Part shown: positions 34,079-42,768 of the stretch, in pieces
How the letters are laid out: each line of letters opens with the position of its first letter
Position numbering within the stretch: position 1 is the first letter of the stretch
Source of the DNA: Microtetraspora malaysiensis
GTDB taxonomy: Bacteria; Actinomycetota; Actinomycetes; Streptosporangiales; Streptosporangiaceae
Assembly (NCBI RefSeq): GCF_001528665.1
Contig: NZ_BBYJ01000007.1
Span: 269,953 to 333,952, forward strand
Length of the DNA stretch: 64,000 nt
Reading direction: 5' to 3'
The notes under the pieces: generated by a model
Seen by the model: the letters and a program-made list of their open reading frames with translations, nothing else
Databases searched by the model: none
Told to the model about the DNA's origin: nothing
Made by a program: the position numbers and the translations under genes

Positions 34079-35326
34079 TCAGCGGGCGCCGTCTCCCCAC
34101 AGCGCGGTGAGCGCGGTGGCCGCCAGGGTCTTGACCCCGACCCCGATCGCCCGCTCGTCCACGTCGAACTCCGGACGGTGGATGTCGACCTCGTTGACCG
34201 CGCCGGGGACGCGGGTGCCCAACCGGGCCAGCGCGCCGGGCACCGACTCGAGGTACCAGGAGAAGTCCTCGCCGCCGAGGCTCTGCGGGGTCGGCACCGC
34301 CGCCGTCTCCCCGACCATCTGGACCACCGCGTCGTGCAGCATCTGGATGCTCGTCGCCTCGTTCACCGTCGGCGGTGTGCCACGCCGATAGTCGATCTCC
34401 GCCTCGACGCCGTACGCCGAGGCCACCGAGTCGACCAGCGACGCGATCAGGTCGGGCGCCTGCTGCCACGCCTCCTCGTCGAGCGAGCGGACCGTGCCCT
34501 TGGCCTCGCCGACGTCGGGGATGGCGTTGAACGCCGAACCGGCCGCGATCTGGCCCCACACGAGGCTGAGGCTGGAGCGCGGGTCCACCCGGCGGGACAG
34601 CGCGGCCGGCAGCTCGGTGATGATCTTGCTCAGCGCGTACACGAGGTCGACCGTCAGGTGCGGGCGGGCGGTGTGCCCGCCGGGACCGGTGACCCGGACG
34701 GCCATGCTGTCGCACGACCCGGTGATCGGGCCGGTGCGCAGGCCCACGTGCCCGACGTCGATCCTGGGGTCGCAATGGAGCGCGAAGATGCGGTCCACGT
34801 CGCTCAGCCCGCCGTCGCGCATGACCACGAGCGCGCCGCTCGCCGTCTCCTCGGCGGGCTGGAAGATCAGCCGGACCCGCCCGGGCAGCGCGCCCGCCTC
34901 GGCCTGGGCGGCGAGGAACAGCCCCGCGCCGAGGACAGTGGCCGTGTGGACGTCGTGGCCGCAGGCGTGGCAGGCGCCCGGCACCGTCGAGCGGTACGGC
35001 ACGTCCTTCTCGTCGTCCATGGGCAGCGCGTCGATGTCGGCGCGCAGCGCCACGGTGGGGCCGCTCTCCCGGCCGAGGTCCACCCACAGGCCGGTGCCGC
35101 GGGTGAGGATCCGCGGCTTCAGGTCGGCCTCCAGCAGCCGCTGGACGATCTTCTCCGTGGTGCGGTGCTCGTTGAAGGCGGTCTCGGGGTGGGCGTGGAG
35201 GTCGCGCCGGAATTCGATGAGCTCATCGCCGTGCTCGCGCAGGAAGCCGGTCAACTGCCCGGCGAGGTCGCCGCCCTGGGGAACCTCCGCGTTGTCGGGG
35301 GGCGCGAGCCTCGATGAGATCGTCAC
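34079..35326 (-). CDS. M20-family amidohydrolase (AmiA/AmiB-like)
   Basis: A 415-aa zinc amidohydrolase of the M20D/HipO type. Metal ligands are visible in GACHACGHDVHTA (Cys/His), FQPAEETASGA (Glu), the ALHCDP segment and the C-terminal LGGEDFSWYLE. The dimerisation domain includes VTGPGGHTARPH. The family hydrolyses N-acyl amino acids or aminobenzoyl-type amides; the substrate here is open. In mycobacteria the related amiA1/amiB1 lie in the same salvage neighbourhood (between the Rv3304 and deoD homologues), so the synteny is conserved with rearrangement. Confidence 0.88.
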   Translation of the reverse strand: MTISSRLAPPDNAEVPQGGDLAGQLTGFLREHGDELIEFRRDLHAHPETAFNEHRTTEKIVQRLLEADLKPRILTRGTGLWVDLGRESGPTVALRADIDALPMDDEKDVPYRSTVPGACHACGHDVHTATVLGAGLFLAAQAEAGALPGRVRLIFQPAEETASGALVVMRDGGLSDVDRIFALHCDPRIDVGHVGLRTGPITGSCDSMAVRVTGPGGHTARPHLTVDLVYALSKIITELPAALSRRVDPRSSLSLVWGQIAAGSAFNAIPDVGEAKGTVRSLDEEAWQQAPDLIASLVDSVASAYGVEAEIDYRRGTPPTVNEATSIQMLHDAVVQMVGETAAVPTPQSLGGEDFSWYLESVPGALARLGTRVPGAVNEVDIHRPEFDVDERAIGVGVKTLAATALTALWGDGAR

Positions 35327-35715
35327 AACTCTTTCCTTCCTCGGGCGAACCGCGGCCCACGGGCCTGGGAGGGTGCCGTTCCCTCTGCCCGGCGCGGTTC
35401 GCCGGTTATCGTGATGGCGCTCAGCGGGGCGCGACCGCGTCGCGCCGTGTGCCGGACAGCCGGGGTCCGGAGATCGGCTGAGCGTCGCCGTCGTACCCGC
35501 CCTCGCCCAGGTTCGGTGTCAAACGCCCGAGCGGACCTCTGTGGAGTCCCGCTCCACCCGGCGGGCCGCGATGTCAGGCCACGCCGAAGAGCGAAAGGGT
35601 CGCGTAGACATGTCCGCCACGACCGACCCTTCGTTCGCAATCTTTCCACGGTTCCGCCGGGCAAGATGGGCGATTGACACAGTATTTACGACGAGAACTC
35701 GATCATCACCTGCTT
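35327..35715. other. 389-bp gap without a recognisable gene
   Basis: It holds the upstream region of the amidohydrolase gene. Plus-strand frames here do not look like proteins and have no ribosome site. The TTGACA near 35675 has no matching -10 and no gene downstream on its strand. Confidence 0.5.
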
Positions 35716-36897
35716 TCAGGTCCCGGAGTGACCGGGACCGCCGGCCGACAGCCCGGGGGGCGAGGTGACGAACCTGTCCTCCGCGAGTTCGACGATCGTC
35801 GCGTCCACGACGTCCTCCAGCGAGCCGCCCGCGGCGAGGATCGCCCGCTGCCGCTCGCAGGAGCTCCCCCGGTCGAGGACCTCGCTCATGACGGCGAGCT
35901 CGTCCGTGCAGCCGAGCCGCTCGGCGACCGGCTCCAGCTCGCGCTGAAGCTCGTAGAGCACGTCGCGCACCGGCGCGGTGGACCCCTGGTCGTCCGTGAT
36001 GACGTCGGCGCCGAGGCCGTACCGGGTGGCCCGCCACTTGTTGTCCCGCACGACCCAGGCCGGCGGCCGTGGCAGCTTGTACCCCCGGTCGAGCTGCTGG
36101 TCGAACTGCTGGACCAGGCACTGGGAAAGGGCGGTCACCATCCCGACCTCACGGAGGGTGGGGATCCCGTCGAACATCCGGATCTCGATGGTTCCAAAAT
36201 CTGGATGTGGCCGGATATCCCACCATACCTCCTTTATGCTCCTAATTGTCCCGGCGCGTACCAGAGTGTCCATATACTCCTCGAACTCCGTCCAGTCGGC
36301 GAGGAGGTGCGGCGGGCCGGCCGTGGGCAGCGCGCCGAAGACGATCGCCCGGCTGGACGCGAGCCCGGTGTCCTGCCCGCCCCAGCAGGGGCTCGACGAG
36401 GTCAGCGCGAGGAAGTGCGGCAGATACGTGGCCAGGGCGTTGACGATCGGGATCACCTTGTCCCGGTCGCGTACGCCGACGTGGACGTGCACCCCGAAGG
36501 TCTGGATGCGCCAGGCCAGCCACTGCATCTCCTCGACCAGCTCGGTGTACCGCTGGACGGGGGCGTAGACCGCGTCGCGCCAGTCGCTGATGGCGTGCGT
36601 GCCGGTGCAGGCGAGCGACATCCCGCGCGGCTCGACCGCGTCGCGGAGCCGGTCGATGCTCTTGCTCAGGTCGGCCACCGCCTCCGCCGCCGTGTGGCAG
36701 ATGTCGGTGACGATCTCGATCTGCGACTGCATCAGCTCGTGCATGGCCTTGGGCCGCGCACTCTCGCTCAGCTCGGGGACCGCGGCCAGCACCTCCTTCG
36801 CGTCCTGGCGCAGCCGCCTGGTGTGCCGGTCGACGAGCTGCAGCTCCCACTCCACTCCCAGAGTCGCCCCACGCGAAGGATTGAACTGGATCGCCAC
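35716..36897 (-). CDS. Carboxylate-amine ligase, YbdK-type glutamate-cysteine ligase family 2
   Basis: A 393-aa enzyme of the GCS2/YbdK group. Start FNPSRGATLGVEWELQLVD (the Glu in GVEWE is an ATP/metal ligand), HELMQSQIEIVTDICHT, QTFGVHVHVGVRDRDKVIP and WWDIRPHPDFGTIEIRMFDG are the family motifs. Members have weak glutamate-cysteine ligase activity in vitro; many actinobacteria encode several. The physiological product is uncertain. It is a single gene on the minus strand. Confidence 0.88.
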   Translation of the reverse strand: MAIQFNPSRGATLGVEWELQLVDRHTRRLRQDAKEVLAAVPELSESARPKAMHELMQSQIEIVTDICHTAAEAVADLSKSIDRLRDAVEPRGMSLACTGTHAISDWRDAVYAPVQRYTELVEEMQWLAWRIQTFGVHVHVGVRDRDKVIPIVNALATYLPHFLALTSSSPCWGGQDTGLASSRAIVFGALPTAGPPHLLADWTEFEEYMDTLVRAGTIRSIKEVWWDIRPHPDFGTIEIRMFDGIPTLREVGMVTALSQCLVQQFDQQLDRGYKLPRPPAWVVRDNKWRATRYGLGADVITDDQGSTAPVRDVLYELQRELEPVAERLGCTDELAVMSEVLDRGSSCERQRAILAAGGSLEDVVDATIVELAEDRFVTSPPGLSAGGPGHSGT

Positions 36898-36959
36898 CGC
36901 GGACCTCCCGTGCTCGGAATCGGCGTTCTACTACGCCGTACCCGATTTATCCGCCCGGT

Positions 36960-37166
36960 TTACCCCCTTCTACTACCTGGTTTCCAGGATCGGATGGCGA
37001 CCACGGCGAGTACGAGGGCCAGGATGATGTTGACCGCGATGAGGATGCCGTGCACGACGTAGAAGCTCGTCGGGTGCCCGTCGGCCAGGTTGAACCCGAG
37101 GTTGATCCATTCAAAGACCATGAAAGCGGCCAGGGCCAGGAGAAAGCCCGATACACGTCTCGACAT
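36960..37166 (-). CDS. Small SCO4848-family membrane protein
   Basis: A 68-aa protein with two membrane segments (about 7-27 and 38-60). It matches in pattern and position the small membrane proteins next to the serine D,D-carboxypeptidase in Streptomyces (SCO4848 beside SCO4847), here also divergent from it. The conserved pairing hints at a role with the carboxypeptidase or cell-wall enzymes. A more upstream in-frame ATG at 37189 would add a few residues. Confidence 0.75.
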   Translation of the reverse strand: MSRRVSGFLLALAAFMVFEWINLGFNLADGHPTSFYVVHGILIAVNIILALVLAVVAIRSWKPGSRRG

Positions 37167-37264
37167 GCTCTCAGTATCGGCATTGCCACTGAGTGCGTAC
37201 GCCCGCGATCTTTGGGGGATCTGTCACATCATGCGCAAAGATCCAAAGCTAGGCTGAGCTCCTT

Positions 37265-38416
37265 ATGGGGACCAGCCTGCGCGCCCTCGGGGCGGCCTTC
37301 ACCGCGGCGACCACCGTCGCGACGCTCGTCGGCGTCACGCTCTGCACTCCCGCCGCGGCGCGGACCGCGCGCGAGGGCGCCGTCGGGGGCGACCTGCTCG
37401 CCGGACATGGGCTGATCGCCCCCGCCGGGATCAAGGCCCCTCCCAAGACCACCGGCTCCTCGTACGTCATCGCGGACGCGGAGACCGGCCAGGTGCTGGC
37501 CGCCAAGGACCCGCACGGTCAGTACCTGCCGGCGAGCACGCTCAAGACCCTGACCGCGGTCACGCTCATCCCCCGGCTGGACAAGACCAAGACCGTGAAG
37601 CCCAGCCAGGAGGCGTGCAACGAGGAGGGCAGCGCGGTCGGCCTGGTGCCCAAGCCGATCTACAAGGTCGACGACCTCATGCGCGCGCTGCTGATGGTCT
37701 CCGGCAACGACGCCGCCAACGCGCTCGCCGAGGCGCACGGCGGCCTCGCGGTCACCCTCGCCGACATGAACAAGGAGGCCCGCAGGCTCCAGGCGTACGA
37801 CACCGTCGCCAAGACGCCGAGCGGCCTGGACCGTCCCGGGCAGCGCAGCTCGGCCTACGACCTCGCGCTGATCGCCAGGGCCGGCCTGGCGCTCCCCGAG
37901 TTCCGCAAGTACGTGAGCACGAAGACGGCCAAGTTCCCCGCGCCCAAGGGCTACTACGAGATCGGCAACCACAACAAGCTGCTCTGGCGCTACCCCGGCA
38001 TGATCGGGGTGAAGAACGGCTGGACCACGAAGGCGCTCGGCAGCTTCGTCGGCGCGGCCAGCAGGAACGGCCACACGATCATCGTCTCGATCATGCACTA
38101 CGAGGGCTCGTTCTGGGACGACGTCGCCAAGATGCTCGACTGGGGCTTCGCCGCGCGCGGCCGGTCCACACCGGTGGGCGTCCTCGTCGATCCGGTGCCG
38201 GACACGCCGCCGTCCGCCAAGGCGCTCCCGCGCTCGGGCCCGGCGCTCGCCGGGGGCGGCGCCACGCCGATCGCCTCGGGCACGCCGGTCGCCGCCGTCG
38301 ACCGCAGCGGCGGCGGGGCCGTCGCCGGGATGATCGCGGCCGGCGCCGGTCTGCTCGGCGGCCTCGTCTGGCTCGTGTACGGCGTCCGCCGGCGCCGCCG
38401 CGCCGGCCACACCTGA
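37265..38416 (+). CDS. D-alanyl-D-alanine carboxypeptidase (S11 family)
   Basis: A 383-aa penicillin-binding serine carboxypeptidase that trims peptidoglycan stem peptides. A signal peptide (about 1-33) is followed by the S11 motifs S91-T-L-K94 (PASTLKTLTA), SGND (SxN) and the third motif as VKNGWTT, KNG in place of KTG, a variant I recall in actinobacterial members. A C-terminal span (about 350-372) with a basic tail (RRRRRAG) anchors it in the membrane. It is divergent from the SCO4848-like gene. Confidence 0.9.
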   Translation: MGTSLRALGAAFTAATTVATLVGVTLCTPAAARTAREGAVGGDLLAGHGLIAPAGIKAPPKTTGSSYVIADAETGQVLAAKDPHGQYLPASTLKTLTAVTLIPRLDKTKTVKPSQEACNEEGSAVGLVPKPIYKVDDLMRALLMVSGNDAANALAEAHGGLAVTLADMNKEARRLQAYDTVAKTPSGLDRPGQRSSAYDLALIARAGLALPEFRKYVSTKTAKFPAPKGYYEIGNHNKLLWRYPGMIGVKNGWTTKALGSFVGAASRNGHTIIVSIMHYEGSFWDDVAKMLDWGFAARGRSTPVGVLVDPVPDTPPSAKALPRSGPALAGGGATPIASGTPVAAVDRSGGGAVAGMIAAGAGLLGGLVWLVYGVRRRRRAGHT

Positions 38417-38501
38417 CCGGCCGCCCGCGGATGTCGAGGCGCACGGCGGAACGGTCGAGGTAGGGGACTCGCCGACCGGCGGCGTGTGCTTCCTCGTCCG
38501 T

Positions 38502-40454
38502 CTACCCGTCTGCGACGGGTAGCGAGAATGCCGAGGGGCGGTCGCCGACGTGGATCGGGATCACGATCGACAGCGAGGTGCCCTGTCCCGCCGGACTCTT
38601 GACCTCCATCGTGCCGCCCAGCGCCTCGACGCGGTCGCGTAGCCCGACCAGCCCCGAACCCAGCGCCGGATCGGCTCCGCCACGCCCGTCGTCCCGGACC
38701 AGAAGGCGGACGTTGTCGGCGTCGGCCCGCAATGCGACACGCACCTCGGAGGCGGACGCGTGCTTGGCCACATTGCTCAACGCCTCGGAGATCGCGAAGT
38801 AGGCGGCCACCTCCACGGCTTCCGGCAGCCGCCGGTCAATCCCCACGTCGAGCTCGACGGGAATGGAGGAGCGCCGGCCGAGCATCTTGAGGGCCGGCCC
38901 GAGACCCCCCTTCGAGAGGATCGCCGGATGGAGGCCACGGGACAGTTCCCGCAGGTCGTCCAGCACCTCTGTCAGTCCGTCACTCGTACTGGACAGCTGC
39001 GCCCTGAGCTCGGGGAGCTCAGCCGGGACATGGGCCTCTGCGGCGCGCAGCGCCATGCCGAGGGAGACCAGCCGCTGCTGCGCTCCATCATGCAGGTTGC
39101 GCTCGATGCGGCGTCTGGACTCGTCGGCTGCGGCGACCACCCGGGCGCGGGAGGCGGCGAGGTCGGCCCGTGCCTGAGCATTCGATATCGCCGTCGCGAC
39201 GAGTTCGGTGAAGTACAGCATCCGTTCCTCCGCACCGTCGAGTGTCTTCTCGGCGCCCACAGCGAAGGCGATCACCACACCCCAGAGGCTTCCCTCCACG
39301 AGAACGGGGCAGCCGACTGACAAGGCGATCCCCTGGCGGCGGACCCACTCGGCGGCCTGTCCGGGAACCCGGTCGTAGCCGGCCATGCGGGCGGGGCGGC
39401 GCAGACGCCACACCCGACTGGAGACGCCGGGTACGTCGAGCGGCCAGCGCGTGCCGATGATCGCCCTTGCCTCGGCTTCGTCTCGGATGCTCCAGGCACC
39501 GACCACCGTCGTGTGGCCGGGCTCGTACCGCCCCACCAGGACGTAGTCGGCCGTCAGGATGCGCCCCATCTCACAGGCGACGGCATTGCACAAATCCGTC
39601 GCCGAGATGCCGCGCGCGACCAGCGTCGCCACACGGCGCAACGCCGCCTGTTCCTCCGCGATCCTGCGGTTCTCGTCCCGGCTCTCCTCCAGGGCGGACT
39701 CGACGGCCTCCCGGGCGCTTGCCGTCTGCAGCAGGGCCTCGATCGAGGTGAGCATCCGGTTGGACAGGCGTTGACGTACGGCCTCCGCCAGGTCGGCGGG
39801 GTAGCTGAGCGTGGCGACCGGGTCGCCGTTCACGCGCAGCGGAAAGGACACTCGGCCCTCCCCCGGAGCGACCGCGCCGCGCTCGATCACCAGGCCCGGT
39901 AGCCGCAGATCCTGCGCCATGCGACGTGAGGCGACGGGCAACACACTGTCTGGATCCGCGCTGCGTAGGAGAAGGTGGGCCAGGTCGGCGGCGAGGTCCG
40001 CCTCCCGGCGGCGTGTGTCTGCCTCAAGGGTCCGCGCGCGGGCGAGCGCCGCGAGCATGCAGCCCAGCCCAGCGGTCGAGTAGAAGACCAGCATGTGCAC
40101 CCAGGCCCAGTTCTCCGCGAGCGTGAGACTGCCGAAGGGCTCAAGGTTGAAGACATTGAAGGCGATGCCGCTGATGAGGACCGTGGCCAATCCCAGCCTC
40201 AGGCCCCACAGGTACGAGGCTGCCAGGATGCCGACCAGGTACACGACGCCCAGGACTCTGCTACCCGTGTTGAACTCCAGCAGCAGGGACAGAGCGATCT
40301 CCGCCGTGATGAACAGAGCGACGAAGGCGATACCCCATCTGAGCGATAGACGGGTCGGGTGTATGGGCGGCGACGGTCCCGCGCGCATACTCGCCAATGT
40401 ACTCGCAGCTTCATGAAAGAGAACGGGCGAGGGATCGTCCTTGGCAGCACTCAC
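38502..40454 (-). CDS. Orphan sensor histidine kinase (DUF4118, GAF, HisKA_3)
   Basis: A 650-aa sensor. The N-terminal four-helix membrane domain of the KdpD/DUF4118 type (about 35-130; SLRWGIAFVALFITAEIALS) is followed by a coiled coil and at least one GAF domain (about 285-430; VGRYEPGHTTVVGAWS). A HisKA_3 dimerisation helix carries the phospho-acceptor H455 in RRRIERNLHDGAQQRLVSLG, and the HATPase_c domain has DDGRGGADPALGSGLVGLRD. The partner should be a NarL-type regulator, but none is adjacent. Base composition is slightly lower in GC than its neighbours. Confidence 0.9.
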   Translation of the reverse strand: MSAAKDDPSPVLFHEAASTLASMRAGPSPPIHPTRLSLRWGIAFVALFITAEIALSLLLEFNTGSRVLGVVYLVGILAASYLWGLRLGLATVLISGIAFNVFNLEPFGSLTLAENWAWVHMLVFYSTAGLGCMLAALARARTLEADTRRREADLAADLAHLLLRSADPDSVLPVASRRMAQDLRLPGLVIERGAVAPGEGRVSFPLRVNGDPVATLSYPADLAEAVRQRLSNRMLTSIEALLQTASAREAVESALEESRDENRRIAEEQAALRRVATLVARGISATDLCNAVACEMGRILTADYVLVGRYEPGHTTVVGAWSIRDEAEARAIIGTRWPLDVPGVSSRVWRLRRPARMAGYDRVPGQAAEWVRRQGIALSVGCPVLVEGSLWGVVIAFAVGAEKTLDGAEERMLYFTELVATAISNAQARADLAASRARVVAAADESRRRIERNLHDGAQQRLVSLGMALRAAEAHVPAELPELRAQLSSTSDGLTEVLDDLRELSRGLHPAILSKGGLGPALKMLGRRSSIPVELDVGIDRRLPEAVEVAAYFAISEALSNVAKHASASEVRVALRADADNVRLLVRDDGRGGADPALGSGLVGLRDRVEALGGTMEVKSPAGQGTSLSIVIPIHVGDRPSAFSLPVADG

Positions 40455-40580
40455 GCCTGCTCGGTCTCGCGCAAACGCCCGTGACCAGCTGGATGTCCTC
40501 CACCCGCTGACAGCGTCCAGCGTGATGGCGCCGCCGCGCCGGCCACACCTGGCCGGCGGGCTCGGGCGCGGGACGGCGGC

Positions 40581-41840
40581 TCAGCCCGCGGCCGCCCGCG
40601 CCCTGGCGCTCCCGGCCGCGTAAACGACCGCCGTCACGGCGGCGAGCCCGGCCGCCACGAGAAGCGGGTCGCCGAACCCTCCGAGCACGGCGACGCCGAG
40701 AGTGGCGCCCACCTGGCGGGCCGCGTTCACCGCCCCGCCGGCCGTGCCCGCCGTACCGGGCGGCGCCGCGGCGACCACGCCCGCCAGTAGCGCGGGGAAG
40801 CAGAACGACAGCCCGAGTCCGGTCACGACCAGCGACGGCCCGAGCAGGTCGGTGCGCGCCACCCCGGCCAGTCCGGCGGCGAGCAGAACCAGGCCGCCGG
40901 TGATCGGGGCCCGCGCGCCGTACCGGGCCACGAGGCGGCCGGTGAGCAGCGGGTTGACGGTCATCGGCAGGGTGAGCGGCAGGAAGGCGAGCCCGGCGGC
41001 CACCGGTGCGAGATGCCGCCCCTCCTGGAGGGTCAGGGTGAGCACGAAGAGCGCTCCGGAGAAGGCGAAGTTCGCCACGGCGCCGGCCACCAGTTCGGGC
41101 CAGGCGGCGCGCAGCAGCCCGCCCGGCAGCGCCGGAGCCTGGCTGCGCCGTTCCACCGCCACGAACGCGACCAGCGCCGCGGCCGCCACCACCCCCAGGA
41201 GCGGGGAGCGCCCGGTCACCGCCTGAGCGAGCGAGGCGAGGAAGGCGCACGCCGACGCCTGCACGGCCCAGTCGATCCGGCGCAGCCCGCGCGGCGACAC
41301 CACGCCCCTCGCGCCCAGCAGACCGAGCGCGGCCAGGGGCGGGTTGATCAGGAAGGTCGCCCGCCAGCCTCCCACGTCCACCAGCAACCCGCCGAGAAGC
41401 GGGCCGAGCGCGAGGGCGCTGCCCGTCACGGCGGCCCAGACGCCCATCGCCCGCGCCCTCTCCTGCGGCCGGGGGTGGAGCTGCGCGATCAGGCCGAGGG
41501 AGCCGCCGAGGCAGAGCGCGCCGGCCACGCCGAGCAGCGCCCGCAGCGCGACCAGCGCCCCGAGCGCGGGTGCCAGCGCGCACAGCGCCGAGAGCAGGCC
41601 GAAGGCGGCCACGCCCACCCGGAACACGCGGGCCGCGCCGTACCGGTCGGCCACCGCCCCGCCGACCAGCAACGACGCGGCGAAGGCGACCGTGTACCCG
41701 TTCACCGCCCACTGCTGCCCGGCGAGCGAGCCGCCCAGCGTCGCGCGTATGTCGGGCAGCGCGATGGTGAGCACGGTGGTGTCGAGGAGCACCAGGAAGT
41801 ACGCGAGCGCGAGGCTCAGCGAACGCAAGCGAGACGTCAT
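40581..41840 (-). CDS. MFS efflux transporter
   Basis: A 419-aa major-facilitator protein with about 12-14 hydrophobic segments. LLDTTVLTIALPDIRATLGG in segment 1 and GGAVADRYGAARVF place it with drug:proton antiporters of the DHA2 type, shortened at the C terminus. ATG 41840 is used; GTG 41849 is possible. It is divergent from a LysR gene and 82 bases from it, a typical regulator-efflux pair. Confidence 0.88.
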   Translation of the reverse strand: MTSRLRSLSLALAYFLVLLDTTVLTIALPDIRATLGGSLAGQQWAVNGYTVAFAASLLVGGAVADRYGAARVFRVGVAAFGLLSALCALAPALGALVALRALLGVAGALCLGGSLGLIAQLHPRPQERARAMGVWAAVTGSALALGPLLGGLLVDVGGWRATFLINPPLAALGLLGARGVVSPRGLRRIDWAVQASACAFLASLAQAVTGRSPLLGVVAAAALVAFVAVERRSQAPALPGGLLRAAWPELVAGAVANFAFSGALFVLTLTLQEGRHLAPVAAGLAFLPLTLPMTVNPLLTGRLVARYGARAPITGGLVLLAAGLAGVARTDLLGPSLVVTGLGLSFCFPALLAGVVAAAPPGTAGTAGGAVNAARQVGATLGVAVLGGFGDPLLVAAGLAAVTAVVYAAGSARARAAAG

Positions 41841-41910
41841 GCCGGTCACCCTGCTGAACCGGACATCCTGCCTCAACAGCTCCCACCGGAAGCGGCGTTC
41901 GGGATATCCG

Positions 41911-41925
41911 TATGCTCGGGGCGTG
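41911..41925 (+). promoter_or_regulatory. Leaderless promoter -10 for the LysR gene
   Basis: TATGCT at 41911-41916 lies six bases before the GTG start at 41923, and no Shine-Dalgarno is present. Transcription should therefore begin at the start codon. Confidence 0.55.
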
Positions 41926-42750
41926 GAACTGCGGCATTTGCGGGCATTTATAGCGGTCGCTCGGTCCGGCACCGTCACCGAGGCGGCCAACGCGCTGGGG
42001 CTGGCCCCCGCCTCGGTGTCGGAGCAGGTCCGCAGACTGGAAGGGTCGCTCGGCGTCGCGCTGTTCACGCGTACGTCACGGGGCATGCGGCCCACCGAGG
42101 CGGGCGCGCGGCTGCTCGACCGGGCCCAGGCCCTGCTCGACCACGCCGACGAGGTACGGCGCGCGGTGACGGGGGCGCGGCAGCGGGTCCGGGTGGGCGC
42201 GCTGGAGATGCTGGCGGCGACCCGGCTGCCGTCCGTCGTGCGGCGGCTGGCGGAGCGGCGCCCCGACATCGACCTGGAGATCGCCTCGCTGCCCCGCAAC
42301 GTGCTGCTCGCCGAGCTGGCCACGGGCGGCGTCGACGCCGGGCTGCTGCTCGACTCCGGCCTGCGGGTCGGCGCGCTGGGCTTCCCGGTGCCGCCGGACC
42401 TGGAGCACCTGGACGTGGCCGAGGTGGCGTTGGTGATGGTCGCGGCGCCCGGTCACGCGGACCGCACCCTGCTGGTGACCTCGCCTGAGTGCTCGGGGCG
42501 GCTGGCCGCGGAGCGGGCCGTCGGCCGCGAGGTCCCGCGCCGGGAGCTGTCGAGCATCGCCATGGTCAGGGAATGGGCCAGGCAGGGGCTCGGCATGGCG
42601 CTGCTGCCCGACTTCGTCGTGGAGGCGGACCTGGCGTCGGGCGCCCTGGTGGCGCTGGACGTCGCCGCGCCCACCCTGGCCCTGCGGCTGGTCTGGACGC
42701 GCGGCCGCGAGGAGCCGTTGCGCGACGTCCTCTACGCGTTGAGCGCCTGA
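41923..42750 (+). CDS. LysR-family transcriptional regulator
   Basis: A 275-aa regulator. The N-terminal winged HTH begins VELRHLRAFIAVARSG and contains AANALGLAPASVSEQVRRLE. The effector domain includes VRVGALEMLAATRLPSVVRR. It probably controls the divergent MFS gene. The GTG start fits family length and a leaderless transcript. Confidence 0.92.
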   Translation: MELRHLRAFIAVARSGTVTEAANALGLAPASVSEQVRRLEGSLGVALFTRTSRGMRPTEAGARLLDRAQALLDHADEVRRAVTGARQRVRVGALEMLAATRLPSVVRRLAERRPDIDLEIASLPRNVLLAELATGGVDAGLLLDSGLRVGALGFPVPPDLEHLDVAEVALVMVAAPGHADRTLLVTSPECSGRLAAERAVGREVPRRELSSIAMVREWARQGLGMALLPDFVVEADLASGALVALDVAAPTLALRLVWTRGREEPLRDVLYALSA

Positions 42751-42768
42751 CCCCGGCCGGGAGACGGC

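Noticed and set aside
35610-35730. Small gene MSATTDPSFAIFPRF on the plus strand
   Set aside because: No ribosome site; the residues show no conserved pattern, and the frame runs into the 3' end of the ligase gene.
37265-38416. Inactive carboxypeptidase because KTG is KNG
   Set aside because: The SxxK and SxN motifs are intact, and KNG at the third motif occurs in actinobacterial members as far as I recall, so inactivity is not supported.
40581-42323. N-terminal extension of the MFS gene to 42323
   Set aside because: The extra 160 residues are Ser/Arg-rich antisense of the divergent LysR gene; the protein begins at ATG 41840.
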